Positions 1 to 7,323 of a DNA stretch of 64,000 bases are shown here, one piece after another. The notes under the pieces are model-generated. The model did no database searches and was not told where the DNA came from. It was given only the letters and a program-made list of their open reading frames with translations. The first letter of the stretch is position 1, and every line of letters begins with the position of its first letter. A program made the position numbers and the translations under genes. Source of the stretch: Deinococcus aestuarii (lineage in GTDB: Bacteria; Deinococcota; Deinococci; Deinococcales; Deinococcaceae); the NCBI RefSeq assembly GCF_018863415.1, contig NZ_JAHKSN010000003.1:1-64000 (forward strand). The letters run 5' to 3'.

Positions 1-10
1 GCAGCAGGAA

Positions 11-550
11 ATGATACGTCTCGTCATCGACATCACTCGGGTACCCTTGTCGCACCATCCCCCATTCTGCTCACCACAGACCCTCTCCCCTCAACTTGGA
101 ACGCCTTTTACACAGCCTCTAGGCGGGCAGTTGGGCGAGGCGCGCGTGGGGCTGTCGGCGGAACTCGACCGCCTGTGGGAGCAGTTCGGCAGGCCCATCA
201 TCATGACCGAGTTCGGCGCGGACACGATGGCGGGGATGCACGGCCAGCCGCCCGTCATGTGGACCGAGGAGTACCAGGCCGACTACATCCGCTTCCACCT
301 GGAGGAGGCCGAGAAGCGCGACTACGTGGCCGGAATGCAGGTCTGGAACTTCGCCGACTTCGCCGCCGTGCAGAGCATCATGCGGGTGGGCGGGCTTAAT
401 ATGAAGGGCGTGTTCACCCGTCAGCGCACGCCGAAGATGGCCGCCCACGTCCTGCGCGAGTTCTGGGTGGACCGCGCCCAGAAGGGGGAGCCGTCCCCCC
501 GTCAGGCCGTGTCCGACACTCAGCGGACCGACAAGGAGTTGTCGCGGTGA
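11..550 (+). pseudogene. uidA: Beta-glucuronidase (GH2) C-terminal fragment, 5' end lost
   Basis: From about base 115 the frame matches the C-terminal end of bacterial beta-glucuronidase. It has the nucleophile motif IIMTEFGADT (Glu at codon 67), then PPVMWTEEYQ, then VWNFADF with GVFTRQRTPK. A full enzyme is about 600 residues; only some 140 homologous residues are present here, without the acid/base Glu or the beta-sandwich domains. Bases 1-115 read in frame but do not resemble the family and look less GC-rich, so a rearrangement or assembly junction lies near 110-120. The stop overlaps the next gene by 4 bp (GTGA), so it was once the first gene of the sugar-acid operon. If upstream sequence outside the window supplied the rest in another frame it would still be broken. 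Confidence 0.75.
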
Positions 551-1815
551 CCCTGCTGGCCCGAGCCGTCGCCCCTCCAGGCGAACTCCTTGACGAGGGG
601 ACGATCACCCGCATCCTGGAACCGCTGCGGGGCCGCTTCACGGGCCAGAAGGTGCTCGTCCTGATTCCCGACCACACCCGCACCCTGCCGCTGCCACAAC
701 TGTTCCGCCTGCTCGCGGACGTGCTCTCGGACGCCTCGCAGCTCGACTTCATGGTCGCGCTGGGCACCCATCCGCCGATGACCGACGAGCACATCCGCCA
801 GATTCTCGGTCTGACCGAGGAGGAGCGGCAGCGCAAGTACGGCCACATCCGCCTGTTGAATCACGAGTGGGCCGACCCCGAGACGCTCGTCAGCATCGGC
901 ACCGTGACGCAGGAGAAGGTGAGGGAGATCGCGGGTGACCGCTGGCACCCCACCCTCGGCGGCGACGTGGACATCCTGATCAACCGGGCGGCGGTGGAGG
1001 CCGATCAAATCGTGATCTTGGGGCCGACCTTCCCGCATGAGGTGGTGGGCTTCTCGGGCGGGGCGAAGTATCTCTTCCCAGGGATCAGCGGTGCGGACAT
1101 GATCAACGTCACTCACTGGCTCGGCGCCCTGGCGGGGGTGCGCGGCACCATCGGCATCAAGGACACGCCCGTGCGCGCCCTGATCCACGAGGCGGCCACC
1201 CACCTGAGAACGCCCCTCACCCTGATCGCCCTGGTGGTGCAGGGCCAGGGGCTGGGGGGCATGTTCGTCGGCGACCACCTGGAGGCTTGGTCGGCGGCGG
1301 CGGACCTGTCGAGCGAGCGGCACATCGTCTGGGTGGAGAAGCCCTACCGCTTCATCCTGTCCGCCGCGCCCCCCATGTACGACGAACTGTGGACGGCGGG
1401 CAAGGCGATGTACAAGCTCGACCCCGCCCTGGCCGACGGCGGCGAGCTGGTGATCTACGCGCCGCACCTGGAAGAGGTGAGCGTTGTCCACGGGCGCTAC
1501 ATCTCCGAGATCGGCTACCACACGGTGCCGTACTTCCTGAACCAGTGGGAGAGGTTCGACCACGTGCCGCTCGGCGTGATTGCCCATAGCACCCACGTGC
1601 GCGGCGACGGCGAGTGGGTGGACGGCCACGAGGTGCCGCGCGTGAAAGTGACCCTCGCCAGCCGCGTCAGCCCCGAGGACTGCGCCCGGCTGAATCTGGG
1701 TTACCTCGACCCCGATTCCATCAACCTCGACGACTACGCAAACCGCGAGGACGAGGGCGTGCTGCTCGTCCGCAAGGCCGGGGAGACGCTGTACAGGTAC
1801 AGGGGGGAGCAATGA
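547..1815 (+). CDS. larA: LarA-family nickel-dependent hydroxyacid racemase/epimerase, possibly mannonate/gluconate 2-epimerase
   Basis: This 422-residue protein has the full LarA layout. It shows PDHTR at 41-45, GTH with His75, PHEVVGFSGGAKYLFPGISG with His164 and Lys174, and NVTHW with His190. In lactate racemase the equivalent Lys tethers the nickel-pincer nucleotide, one His binds nickel and two His act as general bases. The family includes lactate, malate and phenyllactate racemases and a D-gluconate 2-epimerase. The gene overlaps the glucuronidase stop by GTGA and sits directly before gluconokinase and 6-phosphogluconate dehydrogenase, so a mannonate-to-gluconate epimerase is the best inference. 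The cofactor genes larB, larC and larE are not in the window. Family assignment is firm; the substrate is inferred from neighbours. Confidence 0.88.
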   Translation: MTLLARAVAPPGELLDEGTITRILEPLRGRFTGQKVLVLIPDHTRTLPLPQLFRLLADVLSDASQLDFMVALGTHPPMTDEHIRQILGLTEEERQRKYGHIRLLNHEWADPETLVSIGTVTQEKVREIAGDRWHPTLGGDVDILINRAAVEADQIVILGPTFPHEVVGFSGGAKYLFPGISGADMINVTHWLGALAGVRGTIGIKDTPVRALIHEAATHLRTPLTLIALVVQGQGLGGMFVGDHLEAWSAAADLSSERHIVWVEKPYRFILSAAPPMYDELWTAGKAMYKLDPALADGGELVIYAPHLEEVSVVHGRYISEIGYHTVPYFLNQWERFDHVPLGVIAHSTHVRGDGEWVDGHEVPRVKVTLASRVSPEDCARLNLGYLDPDSINLDDYANREDEGVLLVRKAGETLYRYRGEQ

Positions 1816-2234
1816 CCACGGCGACCGCCAAAGTCACGCTGACCTTCGCCGAGATCAGCGAGCGCCTGCACGCCGCCGACCTGCCCGAGGTGGACGTGGT
1901 GGTGGGCATCGCCCGGGGCGGCCTGGTGCCCGCCAGCCTCGTCGCCCACCAACTGCGCGTCCCGCTGACCGTGATGCGGGTGAACTACCGCGATGACGAC
2001 AACAAGCCGCGCGGCGACGAGCCACGGCTGCTTCTCCCCCCCGACCTCGACCTCAGCGGCAAACGGGTCCTGCTGGTGGACGACGTGAGCGTGAGCGGGG
2101 CGACCCTGCGCTTCGCTGCCGGATTGCTGGGTGACACCGCGCACGTCACCACCCTCACCCTCAAAGGCGAGGCGGATATTGTCCTCTTCCCAGAGGTGCG
2201 GGCGTGCGTGAACTGGCCCTGGAGCCTGCCGTGA
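1812..2234 (+). CDS. Small phosphoribosyltransferase-fold protein
   Basis: This 140-residue protein carries the PRPP-binding loop VLLVDDVSVSGATL near residues 90-103 and the upstream IARGGLVPASLVA element, both typical of type I phosphoribosyltransferases of the Gpt/hypoxanthine-guanine sort. The ATG was chosen because it overlaps the larA stop as ATGA; earlier in-frame codons lie inside larA. A GTGA overlap couples it to gluconokinase. A nucleobase PRTase is unexpected inside a gluconate operon. It may salvage a base, may act on a nucleotide-like cofactor such as that of LarA, or may be regulatory as in PyrR-like proteins. None of these can be decided from sequence. Confidence 0.8.
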   Translation: MTTATAKVTLTFAEISERLHAADLPEVDVVVGIARGGLVPASLVAHQLRVPLTVMRVNYRDDDNKPRGDEPRLLLPPDLDLSGKRVLLVDDVSVSGATLRFAAGLLGDTAHVTTLTLKGEADIVLFPEVRACVNWPWSLP

Positions 2235-2728
2235 AGACGAACGCCGTCATCGTCATGGGCGTGTCGGGCAGCGGCAAGACCACCATCGGGGCGGCGCTGG
2301 CCGGACGGCTGGGGTGGGCTTTCGCCGACGCCGACGACTACCACCCCGCCGCGAACCGCGAGAAGATGGCGAGCGGTGTCCCCCTGACCGACGAGGACCG
2401 CGCGCCCTGGCTGGCGGCCCTGCACGAACTCATCGCCGATCACGTGAGCCGGGGCAGGACGCTGGTCCTCGCCTGCTCGGCCCTCAAGGAGCGGTATCGC
2501 CGCACCCTGATCGGCGACCTGGAAGGTGTGCGGATCGTCTTTGCCCAGGGCAGCCGGGAACTCATCGCCGAGCGGATGAGCGCGCGGCACCACTTCATGC
2601 CCGTGGCGCTGCTCGACAGCCAGCTCGCCGCGCTGGAACCGCCACGGGACGCCCTGAACGTGGACATCCGCCTGCCGCTGGAGGAAAACGTCCGGCGTCT
2701 CGCCGCCGAGCTGACCGACCCGGCCTGA
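2231..2728 (+). CDS. gntK: Gluconokinase
   Basis: This is a thermoresistant-type gluconate kinase of about 165 residues, close to the family norm of 160-175. It has the P-loop GVSGSGKTT at residues 10-18, the gluconate-kinase signature FADADDYHP, GVPLTDEDRAPWL, LACSALKERYR and the ARHHFMP segment near the end. It phosphorylates gluconate to 6-phosphogluconate in the cytosol. The GTG at 2231 overlaps the previous stop (GTGA) and is preferred to the GTG at 2204, which would add nine poorly conserved residues. It feeds the dehydrogenase encoded 70 bp downstream. Confidence 0.95.
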   Translation: MKTNAVIVMGVSGSGKTTIGAALAGRLGWAFADADDYHPAANREKMASGVPLTDEDRAPWLAALHELIADHVSRGRTLVLACSALKERYRRTLIGDLEGVRIVFAQGSRELIAERMSARHHFMPVALLDSQLAALEPPRDALNVDIRLPLEENVRRLAAELTDPA

Positions 2729-2753
2729 CCCTCAGCACCCATCCCCGTTCGCG

Positions 2754-2784
2754 GCGGTTCGGGGCCTGCGCCTTTCCGAACCGC
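2754..2784. repeat. Inverted repeat between gntK and gnd
   Basis: Two perfect 9-bp arms, GCGGTTCGG (2754-2762) and CCGAACCGC (2776-2784), enclose a 13-nt loop. The structure ends a few bases before the gnd ribosome-binding site AAAGGAG, so it may protect or pause the mRNA, or bind a protein. The same CGGTTCGG/CCGAACCG arms recur at 57761-57789. No T-tract follows, so it is not a classical terminator. Confidence 0.6.
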
Positions 2785-2798
2785 GAAAGGAGACTGCC

Positions 2799-4298
2799 AT
2801 GACCCACCCCACCCCGGAGGTCGTCCCCGCCGCCCAGAACCCCGCCCAGGCCGACATCGGCGTGATCGGGCTGGCGGTGATGGGCGAGAACCTGATCCTG
2901 AACATGGCGAGCAAGGGCTTCACGGTCGCCGCCTTCAACCGCACCGTCAGCCGCGTTACCGACTTCACCTCGGGGCGCGCGAAGGGGCAGACCATCGTGG
3001 GCGCGGCCACCCTGGAAGAGTTCGTGGCGGCCCTCAAGTCCCCGCGCAAGGTCATGCTGATGGTCAAGGCCGGGCAGGCGGTGGACGACTTCATCGCGCT
3101 GGTCAAACCCCACCTGGAACCCGGCGACATCATCATCGACGGCGGAAACAGCCACCCCGCCGACTCCACCCGGCGCACGAAGGAACTCGCGCAAGATGGC
3201 CTGCTCTTCGTCGGCACGGGCGTCTCGGGCGGCGAGGAGGGGGCGCTGACCGGCCCGAGCATCATGCCCGGCGGCAACCCGCAGGCGTGGGAGGCGGTCA
3301 AGCCGATCTTCCAGGGCATTGCGGCCCGCGCCTCCGACGGCACGCCCTGTTGCGAGTGGGTGGGCTCGGAGGGCGCCGGGCACTTCGTGAAGATGGTCCA
3401 CAACGGCATCGAGTACGCCGACATGCAGATGATCGCGGAGGCGTACCACCTGCTCCGCGAGGTCGGCGGCCTGACCCCGCCCGAACTGGCTTCAGTCTTC
3501 GCCGAGTGGAACAGGGGCGAGCTGAACTCCTACCTCATCGAGATCACCGCCGACATTCTCTCCAAAACGGACGAGGTGACGGGGCAACCCCTGGTGGACG
3601 TGATTCTGGACGCCGCCGGGCAGAAGGGCACCGGCAAGTGGACCAGCGTGGCGGCGCTGGATGCGGGCAGTCCCGCCGCGACCATCGCCGAGGCCGTCTT
3701 CGCCCGCGCGCTGAGTGCCCTCAAGGACGAGCGGGTGACGGCGAGCCACTTTCTGCCCGGCCCGGACGCGCCCTCACCCGTCGCCGACCGGGACGCCTTC
3801 GTCGAGCAGGTGCGGCAAGCGCTGTACGCGAGCAAGATCGCCGCCTACGCCCAAGGTTTCCAACTGCTGAAGCTCAGCGCGCAGGACGCGGGGTGGCACC
3901 TCGACTTCGCCTCCATCGCGCGGATGTGGCGGGCGGGGTGCATCATCCGGGCGGCCTTCCTCGACCGGGTGGCGGAGGCGTTCGGGGAGCAGCACGACCT
4001 CCCCAACCTGCTGCTGGCGCCATACTTCCGGGAGGCCATCGCGGGAACGCAGGGGGCGTGGCGGCAGGTGGTGAGCACGGCGGTCCTCAGCGGGATTCCC
4101 ACGCCCGCCTTCTCCAGCGCCCTTGCGTACTACGACGGCTCGCGGACGGCCCGCCTGCCCGCGAACCTGCTTCAGGCCCAGCGCGATTATTTCGGCGCCC
4201 ACACCTATGAGCGGGTGGACCGCCCGCGCGGCGAGTTCCACCACACCAACTGGACCGGGCGCGGCGGCACGACGGCGAGCAGCACCTACAACGCCTGA
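2799..4298 (+). CDS. gnd: 6-phosphogluconate dehydrogenase, decarboxylating
   Basis: This 499-residue enzyme oxidises and decarboxylates 6-phosphogluconate to ribulose 5-phosphate with NAD(P)+. The N-terminal Rossmann motif GVIGLAVMGENL (residues 21-32) follows a short extra N-terminal tail. GVSGGEEGALTGPSIMPGG is the substrate loop, and GAGHFVKMVHNGIEY carries the catalytic Lys and the conserved His-Asn pair. The C-terminal all-alpha domain is complete. AAAGGAG precedes the ATG at normal spacing. It completes the gluconate to pentose-phosphate path begun by gluconokinase. The stop codon lies in the 12-bp palindrome GCCTGATCAGGC. Confidence 0.96.
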   Translation: MTHPTPEVVPAAQNPAQADIGVIGLAVMGENLILNMASKGFTVAAFNRTVSRVTDFTSGRAKGQTIVGAATLEEFVAALKSPRKVMLMVKAGQAVDDFIALVKPHLEPGDIIIDGGNSHPADSTRRTKELAQDGLLFVGTGVSGGEEGALTGPSIMPGGNPQAWEAVKPIFQGIAARASDGTPCCEWVGSEGAGHFVKMVHNGIEYADMQMIAEAYHLLREVGGLTPPELASVFAEWNRGELNSYLIEITADILSKTDEVTGQPLVDVILDAAGQKGTGKWTSVAALDAGSPAATIAEAVFARALSALKDERVTASHFLPGPDAPSPVADRDAFVEQVRQALYASKIAAYAQGFQLLKLSAQDAGWHLDFASIARMWRAGCIIRAAFLDRVAEAFGEQHDLPNLLLAPYFREAIAGTQGAWRQVVSTAVLSGIPTPAFSSALAYYDGSRTARLPANLLQAQRDYFGAHTYERVDRPRGEFHHTNWTGRGGTTASSTYNA

Positions 4299-4316
4299 TC
4301 AGGCCGTGCGCCACAG

Positions 4317-4610
4317 GTGGAGGCGCTCGCGGGGTGTGACCGGCTGACCGTCAGCTCCGCCCTGCTCGGGGAACTCGACCGGGACGAGGGCGGGCTGGAA
4401 CGTCGGCTCGCTCCCCCGGCCCAGGCGGCGGAGGCCGAACCCCGCCGGACAGAAGCGGCCTTCCGCTGGGCGCTCGTGGAAGACCAGATGGCCGGGGAGA
4501 AGCTCACGGAGGGCCTCCGGCTCTTCCACCAAGACGACCTCCGGTTGAGGGAAAGCGTTCAGGCGAAGCTCGCCCGGTTGTCTGTGCCGCAGGCCGTCCC
4601 CACACCCTGA
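4317..4610 (+). pseudogene. tal: Transaldolase C-terminal remnant
   Basis: The 97-codon open frame reads LAGCDRLTVSSALLGEL, then EAAFRWALVEDQMAGEKLTEGLRLF. This aligns to the last quarter of TalA/TalB-type transaldolases (LAGCDRLTIAPALLKEL, then DPMAVDKLAEGIRKF in E. coli from memory). The TIM-barrel core and the Schiff-base Lys are missing, so it cannot be an active enzyme. It starts 18 bp after gnd, and transaldolase is the logical next pentose-phosphate gene, so it is most simply read as the decayed last member of the operon. The rest of 4299-4709 holds no other gene I recognise. Confidence 0.8.
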
Positions 4611-4663
4611 ACGCGGGACGCACCCTCTCACGCCCACACAACCATGCCGTCTCGCGCCCCGGC

Positions 4664-4669
4664 TACACT
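4664..4669 (+). promoter_or_regulatory. Putative -10 hexamer of the livK-like gene
   Basis: TACACT lies 40 bp before the ATG of the binding-protein gene in an otherwise GC-rich stretch. No convincing -35 is seen 17 bp upstream, so this is a weak call. Confidence 0.35.
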
Positions 4670-4709
4670 CCCCCGGGATTCAGGTCCACACCCTTCTTCA
4701 GGAGCAGCG

Positions 4710-5861
4710 ATGAAAACGAAGACCACCCTGACCGTGATCGCCGTCCTCGCCCTGGGCAGTGCCAGCGCCCAGACCACCATCAAGGTCGCCAGCCTCGCGC
4801 CGCTGTCCGGGGGGCAGGGCGCCATCGGAACCCAGGCCCGCAACGGCATCGACCTGGCGGTGCGCGAGTACCAGCCGCAGTTCAAGCGGCTGGGCCTGAC
4901 CCTCCAGTTCGTGCCCTTCGACGATCAGGCCGACCCCGCCACCGGGACCGCTGCCGCCCGCAAGATCGCCGCCGACCGTCAGGTGCTCGCCGTGGTGGGG
5001 GCCCTGAACAGCGGCGTCACCATTCCGGTGAGTGCCGCCCTGGCCCCCAGCCGGGTGGCGCTGGTCAGCTCGGCGAGCACTGCCAACCAGGTCACCGACC
5101 GCGGCCTGAGCAACATGAACCGCATCGTGGCGCGTGACGACGCGCAGGGCCCGGCGGGGGCGAATTTCATCACCTCCAACCTGAAGGCCAAGAAGGTCTA
5201 TGTCCTGAACGACAAGACCGCGTACGGCGAGGGACTGGCGAACGAGGTGGAAAAGGCCCTCAAGGCGAAGGGCGTGGGGGTGGTCGCCAACGAGGGCACC
5301 GAGGAGAAAAACGACTTCTCCGGGATCATCGCCAAGATCAAGCTCCAGCGCCCCGACGCGATCTACTTCGGCGGTATCTACAACCAGGTGGGCGTCTTTC
5401 TCCGGCAACTGCGCGACGCGGGCGTCACCGCCCCGGTGGTCGGCGGGGACGGCCTGGACAGCCTGGAACTGCTCAAAATCGCGGGGCCGGGGGCCGAGAG
5501 CGTGTACTTCACGACCGGCGCGGCCCCGGTGGAGGCGCTGCCCGCCGCGAAGACCTTTGCCGCCACCTATCGGAAGGCGTTCGGCCAGCCCGCCCAGGGC
5601 TTCGCGGTGTACGGGTACGACGCGGCGAAGGTGGTGCTTCAGGGCATCCTGAACGCGGCGAAGGCCAACGGGAACAAAGCGCCTACCCGCGCGCAGGTGG
5701 AAAGCGCCATCCGCAAGGGCAACTTCACCGGGCTGCTGTCGGGTCAGGCCAGCTTCAACAGCGTCGGGGACCGCAAGGCGGCCACCCTGTACGTGATGCG
5801 GGTCGGGGGCGGGCAGGTCAAGCTCAGCACCACCCTGCCCGTCAAGCCCGGCAGGTCCTGA
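4710..5861 (+). CDS. ABC transporter substrate-binding protein, branched-chain amino-acid (LivK/Peripla_BP_6) type
   Basis: This 383-residue exported protein has a signal peptide with a hydrophobic core and a GSASA cleavage site near residue 20, followed by TTIKVASLAPLSGGQGAIGTQARNG, typical of LivJ/LivK-type periplasmic binding proteins. Later segments such as DDQADPATGTAAARKI, VLNDKTAYGEGLANEVEKAL and YGYDAAKVVLQGI match the family. The ATG at 4710 follows GGAGCAGCG; frames extending upstream have no ribosome-binding site. No permease or ATPase gene is adjacent, so it is an orphan component and a strong terminator follows. Its ligand may be an amino acid or a small carboxylate. Confidence 0.92.
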   Translation: MKTKTTLTVIAVLALGSASAQTTIKVASLAPLSGGQGAIGTQARNGIDLAVREYQPQFKRLGLTLQFVPFDDQADPATGTAAARKIAADRQVLAVVGALNSGVTIPVSAALAPSRVALVSSASTANQVTDRGLSNMNRIVARDDAQGPAGANFITSNLKAKKVYVLNDKTAYGEGLANEVEKALKAKGVGVVANEGTEEKNDFSGIIAKIKLQRPDAIYFGGIYNQVGVFLRQLRDAGVTAPVVGGDGLDSLELLKIAGPGAESVYFTTGAAPVEALPAAKTFAATYRKAFGQPAQGFAVYGYDAAKVVLQGILNAAKANGNKAPTRAQVESAIRKGNFTGLLSGQASFNSVGDRKAATLYVMRVGGGQVKLSTTLPVKPGRS

Positions 5862-5875
5862 GGGAAGCGGTCGGC

Positions 5876-5920
5876 GGGGGGCGGAGGGGAGTTCCTTCCG
5901 CCCCCCGGCCTTGTTCGTTG
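5876..5920 (+). terminator. Rho-independent-like terminator after livK-like gene
   Basis: A perfect 10-bp stem GGGGGGCGGA (5876-5885) and TCCGCCCCCC (5897-5906) with an 11-nt loop starts 14 bp after the stop codon and is followed by GGCCTTGTTCGTTG, a T-rich but interrupted tail. Confidence 0.75.
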
Positions 5921-5939
5921 TCTGGCCGCCCGTGCCCGC

Positions 5940-6450
5940 CATCACCGCCACGCCTTCGCCGACAGCGGAGGGTCCTGCGCCCGGGTGAACCGGAGTCACG
6001 TCCACGAGCGGCTCTCTTCGGAGGTCGTGGGCAGGCTCGCGGAGGCGGTCAGTCCGCTCAGGGCCGGGAACGGCGTGGACCTGGGGCCGCTCGTCGACGA
6101 GAAGATTTTCCGGACCAGCGAGGAACACGTCGCGGACACACCGGAAAAGGGCGGGTGGGGGCGGCGGGAGGACGGCGCCTGACGGGCGCTCACGACGGCG
6201 GGTCCTCCTTCCCGACCGTGCGGGCCGATCCCACGCCCGACCTGCGGACCATGACCGGGGAGACCCTCGGCCCGGTGGTGGGCGTGATGCCCTTTGCGGA
6301 CCTGGAGGACGCCATCCGCCTGGCGAACGACAGCATCTCCGGTCTGGCCGCCTTCGCCTTCACCCGCGACCTCGCCCGGGGGCTGCGGCTGGCCGGGGCG
6401 TTCGGGGCGGGAAGCGTGTGGATCAACGACGTTCACCGCAGGGGGCAGGC
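5940..6450 (+). pseudogene. Aldehyde dehydrogenase remnant, frameshifted
   Basis: One frame reads AFADSGGSCARVNRSHVHERL and then GVDLGPLVDEK, matching the catalytic-Cys region and the segment after it in NAD-dependent aldehyde dehydrogenases. A frame change near 6170-6185 leads into RRLTGAHDGGSSF, then ETLGPVVGVMPFADLEDAI, LANDSISGLAAFAFTRDL and GSVWINDVH, the C-terminal signature. The N-terminal cofactor domain, the normal Asn-Gly-Gln context of the Cys and the C-terminal tail are missing. Three pieces in the right order but in two frames indicate a decayed gene, with no start codon or ribosome-binding site. Confidence 0.8.
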
Positions 6451-6840
6451 GGGGACACCGCGAAGATCGAGGAGGTCCAGAAGATTCGCCGCGAACCGAT
6501 CTCGCTGGAGGCGCCGGTCGGGAAGGAGACTCTTGGTCCGGCGACTTCATCGCGGACGATCACTTCTCCTCGCCTGCCGGGAACGCGAGTCGGGCCCCGC
6601 CCGGTGACCTCCTGGACCGGGCGCCGGGAGCGGGAGGCGCAGGTCCTCCGGCTGCGCCACGGCCTCTTGGACGGCCGCCAGCACACGCCGGAGGAGGTCG
6701 GGCAGGTGCTCCCCGTCACCCGTGAGCGGGTGCGGCAGATCGAGCACAAGGCCCTGCACAAGCTCAAGGGTCAGCAAGGGCGCACCCGCAGGCTGCGCGA
6801 CGTTCCCGAAGAGTGTGGGGAAGGCTGGCGTGGGGAGAGA
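6448..6840 (+). pseudogene. Primary-type sigma factor (RpoD/SigA) C-terminal remnant, frameshifted
   Basis: KIEEVQKIRREPISLEAPVGKE is sigma-70 region 3. After a frame change SGDFIADDHFSSPAG continues it, and after a second change EREAQVLRLRHGLLDG, HTPEEVGQVLPVTRERVRQ and IEHKALHKLK give region 4 with the complete helix-turn-helix that binds -35 elements. Regions 1 and 2 are absent. It directly abuts the aldehyde dehydrogenase remnant, whose last recognisable codons end at about 6450. The two frameshifts and lack of an N-terminus make a working product unlikely. The rest of 6841-6960 shows nothing I recognise. Confidence 0.82.
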
Positions 6841-6967
6841 GCGGGTGCGCCCTCCTTTCACCACGCGGGCGTCCCGGTGGGGTGCCCCGAACACAGGCGG
6901 TGAGCGACCGAACTTCGAGGGGGGTCCGGGCTGGAGGCACGAGCCGACCTCCCGACCTTTTCTCTGC

Positions 6968-6973
6968 TACTCT
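6968..6973 (+). promoter_or_regulatory. Putative -10 hexamer for the cobalamin operon leader
   Basis: TACTCT sits just before the riboswitch sequence and would start the transcript near 6980, at the 5' edge of the aptamer. The -35 region is not clear. Confidence 0.4.
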
Positions 6974-6974
6974 T

Positions 6975-7148
6975 GCCCGACCTGGTGCTGGGGAAGTCCG
7001 GTGAGAGTCCGGCGCTGTCGCGCAGCGGTAAGCAGGCACAGAGACCTGTCAGCCCGAATGCCACCCAGGGACGCCCCGTGAAGACGGGGCACCTCTCGCC
7101 GTCAGAGGGCCACCCTGTGAGTTCGCGCGTATCCGGTCTTCCTGGCCG
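6975..7148 (+). ncRNA. Cobalamin (adenosylcobalamin) riboswitch
   Basis: The leader contains GCTGGGGAAGTCCGGTGAGA followed by GTCCGGCGCTGTCGCGCAGCGGTAA, the conserved core pattern of B12 riboswitches (GGGAA, then GGTGA..TCC, then CTGTCGCGCAGCGGTAA). Further on, GGCACAGAGACCTGTCAGCCCGAATGCC occupies the B12-box position. It lies upstream of the cbi operon and would repress it when B12 is plentiful. The exact ends are approximate because the P1 pairing was not folded by computation. Confidence 0.88.
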
Positions 7149-7153
7149 TCTAT

Positions 7154-7188
7154 GCCCGCTCCGGCCCCGGCTGGAGCGGGCTTTCGCC
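7154..7188 (+). terminator. Terminator of the riboswitch expression platform
   Basis: A perfect 9-bp stem GCCCGCTCC (7154-7162) and GGAGCGGGC (7173-7181) with a 10-nt loop is followed by TTTCG. It lies right after the aptamer and 136 bp before the first start codon, which suits transcription attenuation better than start-codon masking. Bases 7189-7323 are leader with no other gene seen. Confidence 0.7.
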
Positions 7189-7323
7189 GTGCGCCCCTCC
7201 AGACCCCCCTCCTGACGCCCCTGTCGCCCTGCATACCGGAGTCGCCGCTGTGTCACCTCCCCTTTTCCCCGTGGTCCCGGAAGGTCACTTCCTCCAGTTT
7301 CGCCCCCCGCCGAGAGGCACGGC

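Noticed and set aside
1..120. Insertion-sequence end at the broken beta-glucuronidase
   Set aside because: No transposase, terminal inverted repeat or target duplication can be seen within the window.
1614..1811. Upstream extension of the phosphoribosyltransferase
   Set aside because: It overlaps the LarA C-terminus and is Arg/Pro/Gly-rich shadow; ATGA overlap at 1812 is the natural start.
4290..4301. GCCTGATCAGGC palindrome at the gnd stop as a terminator
   Set aside because: It has no loop and no T-tract.
4312..4615. Transaldolase fragment as a functional small gene
   Set aside because: The Schiff-base Lys and barrel core are missing and there is no ribosome-binding site.
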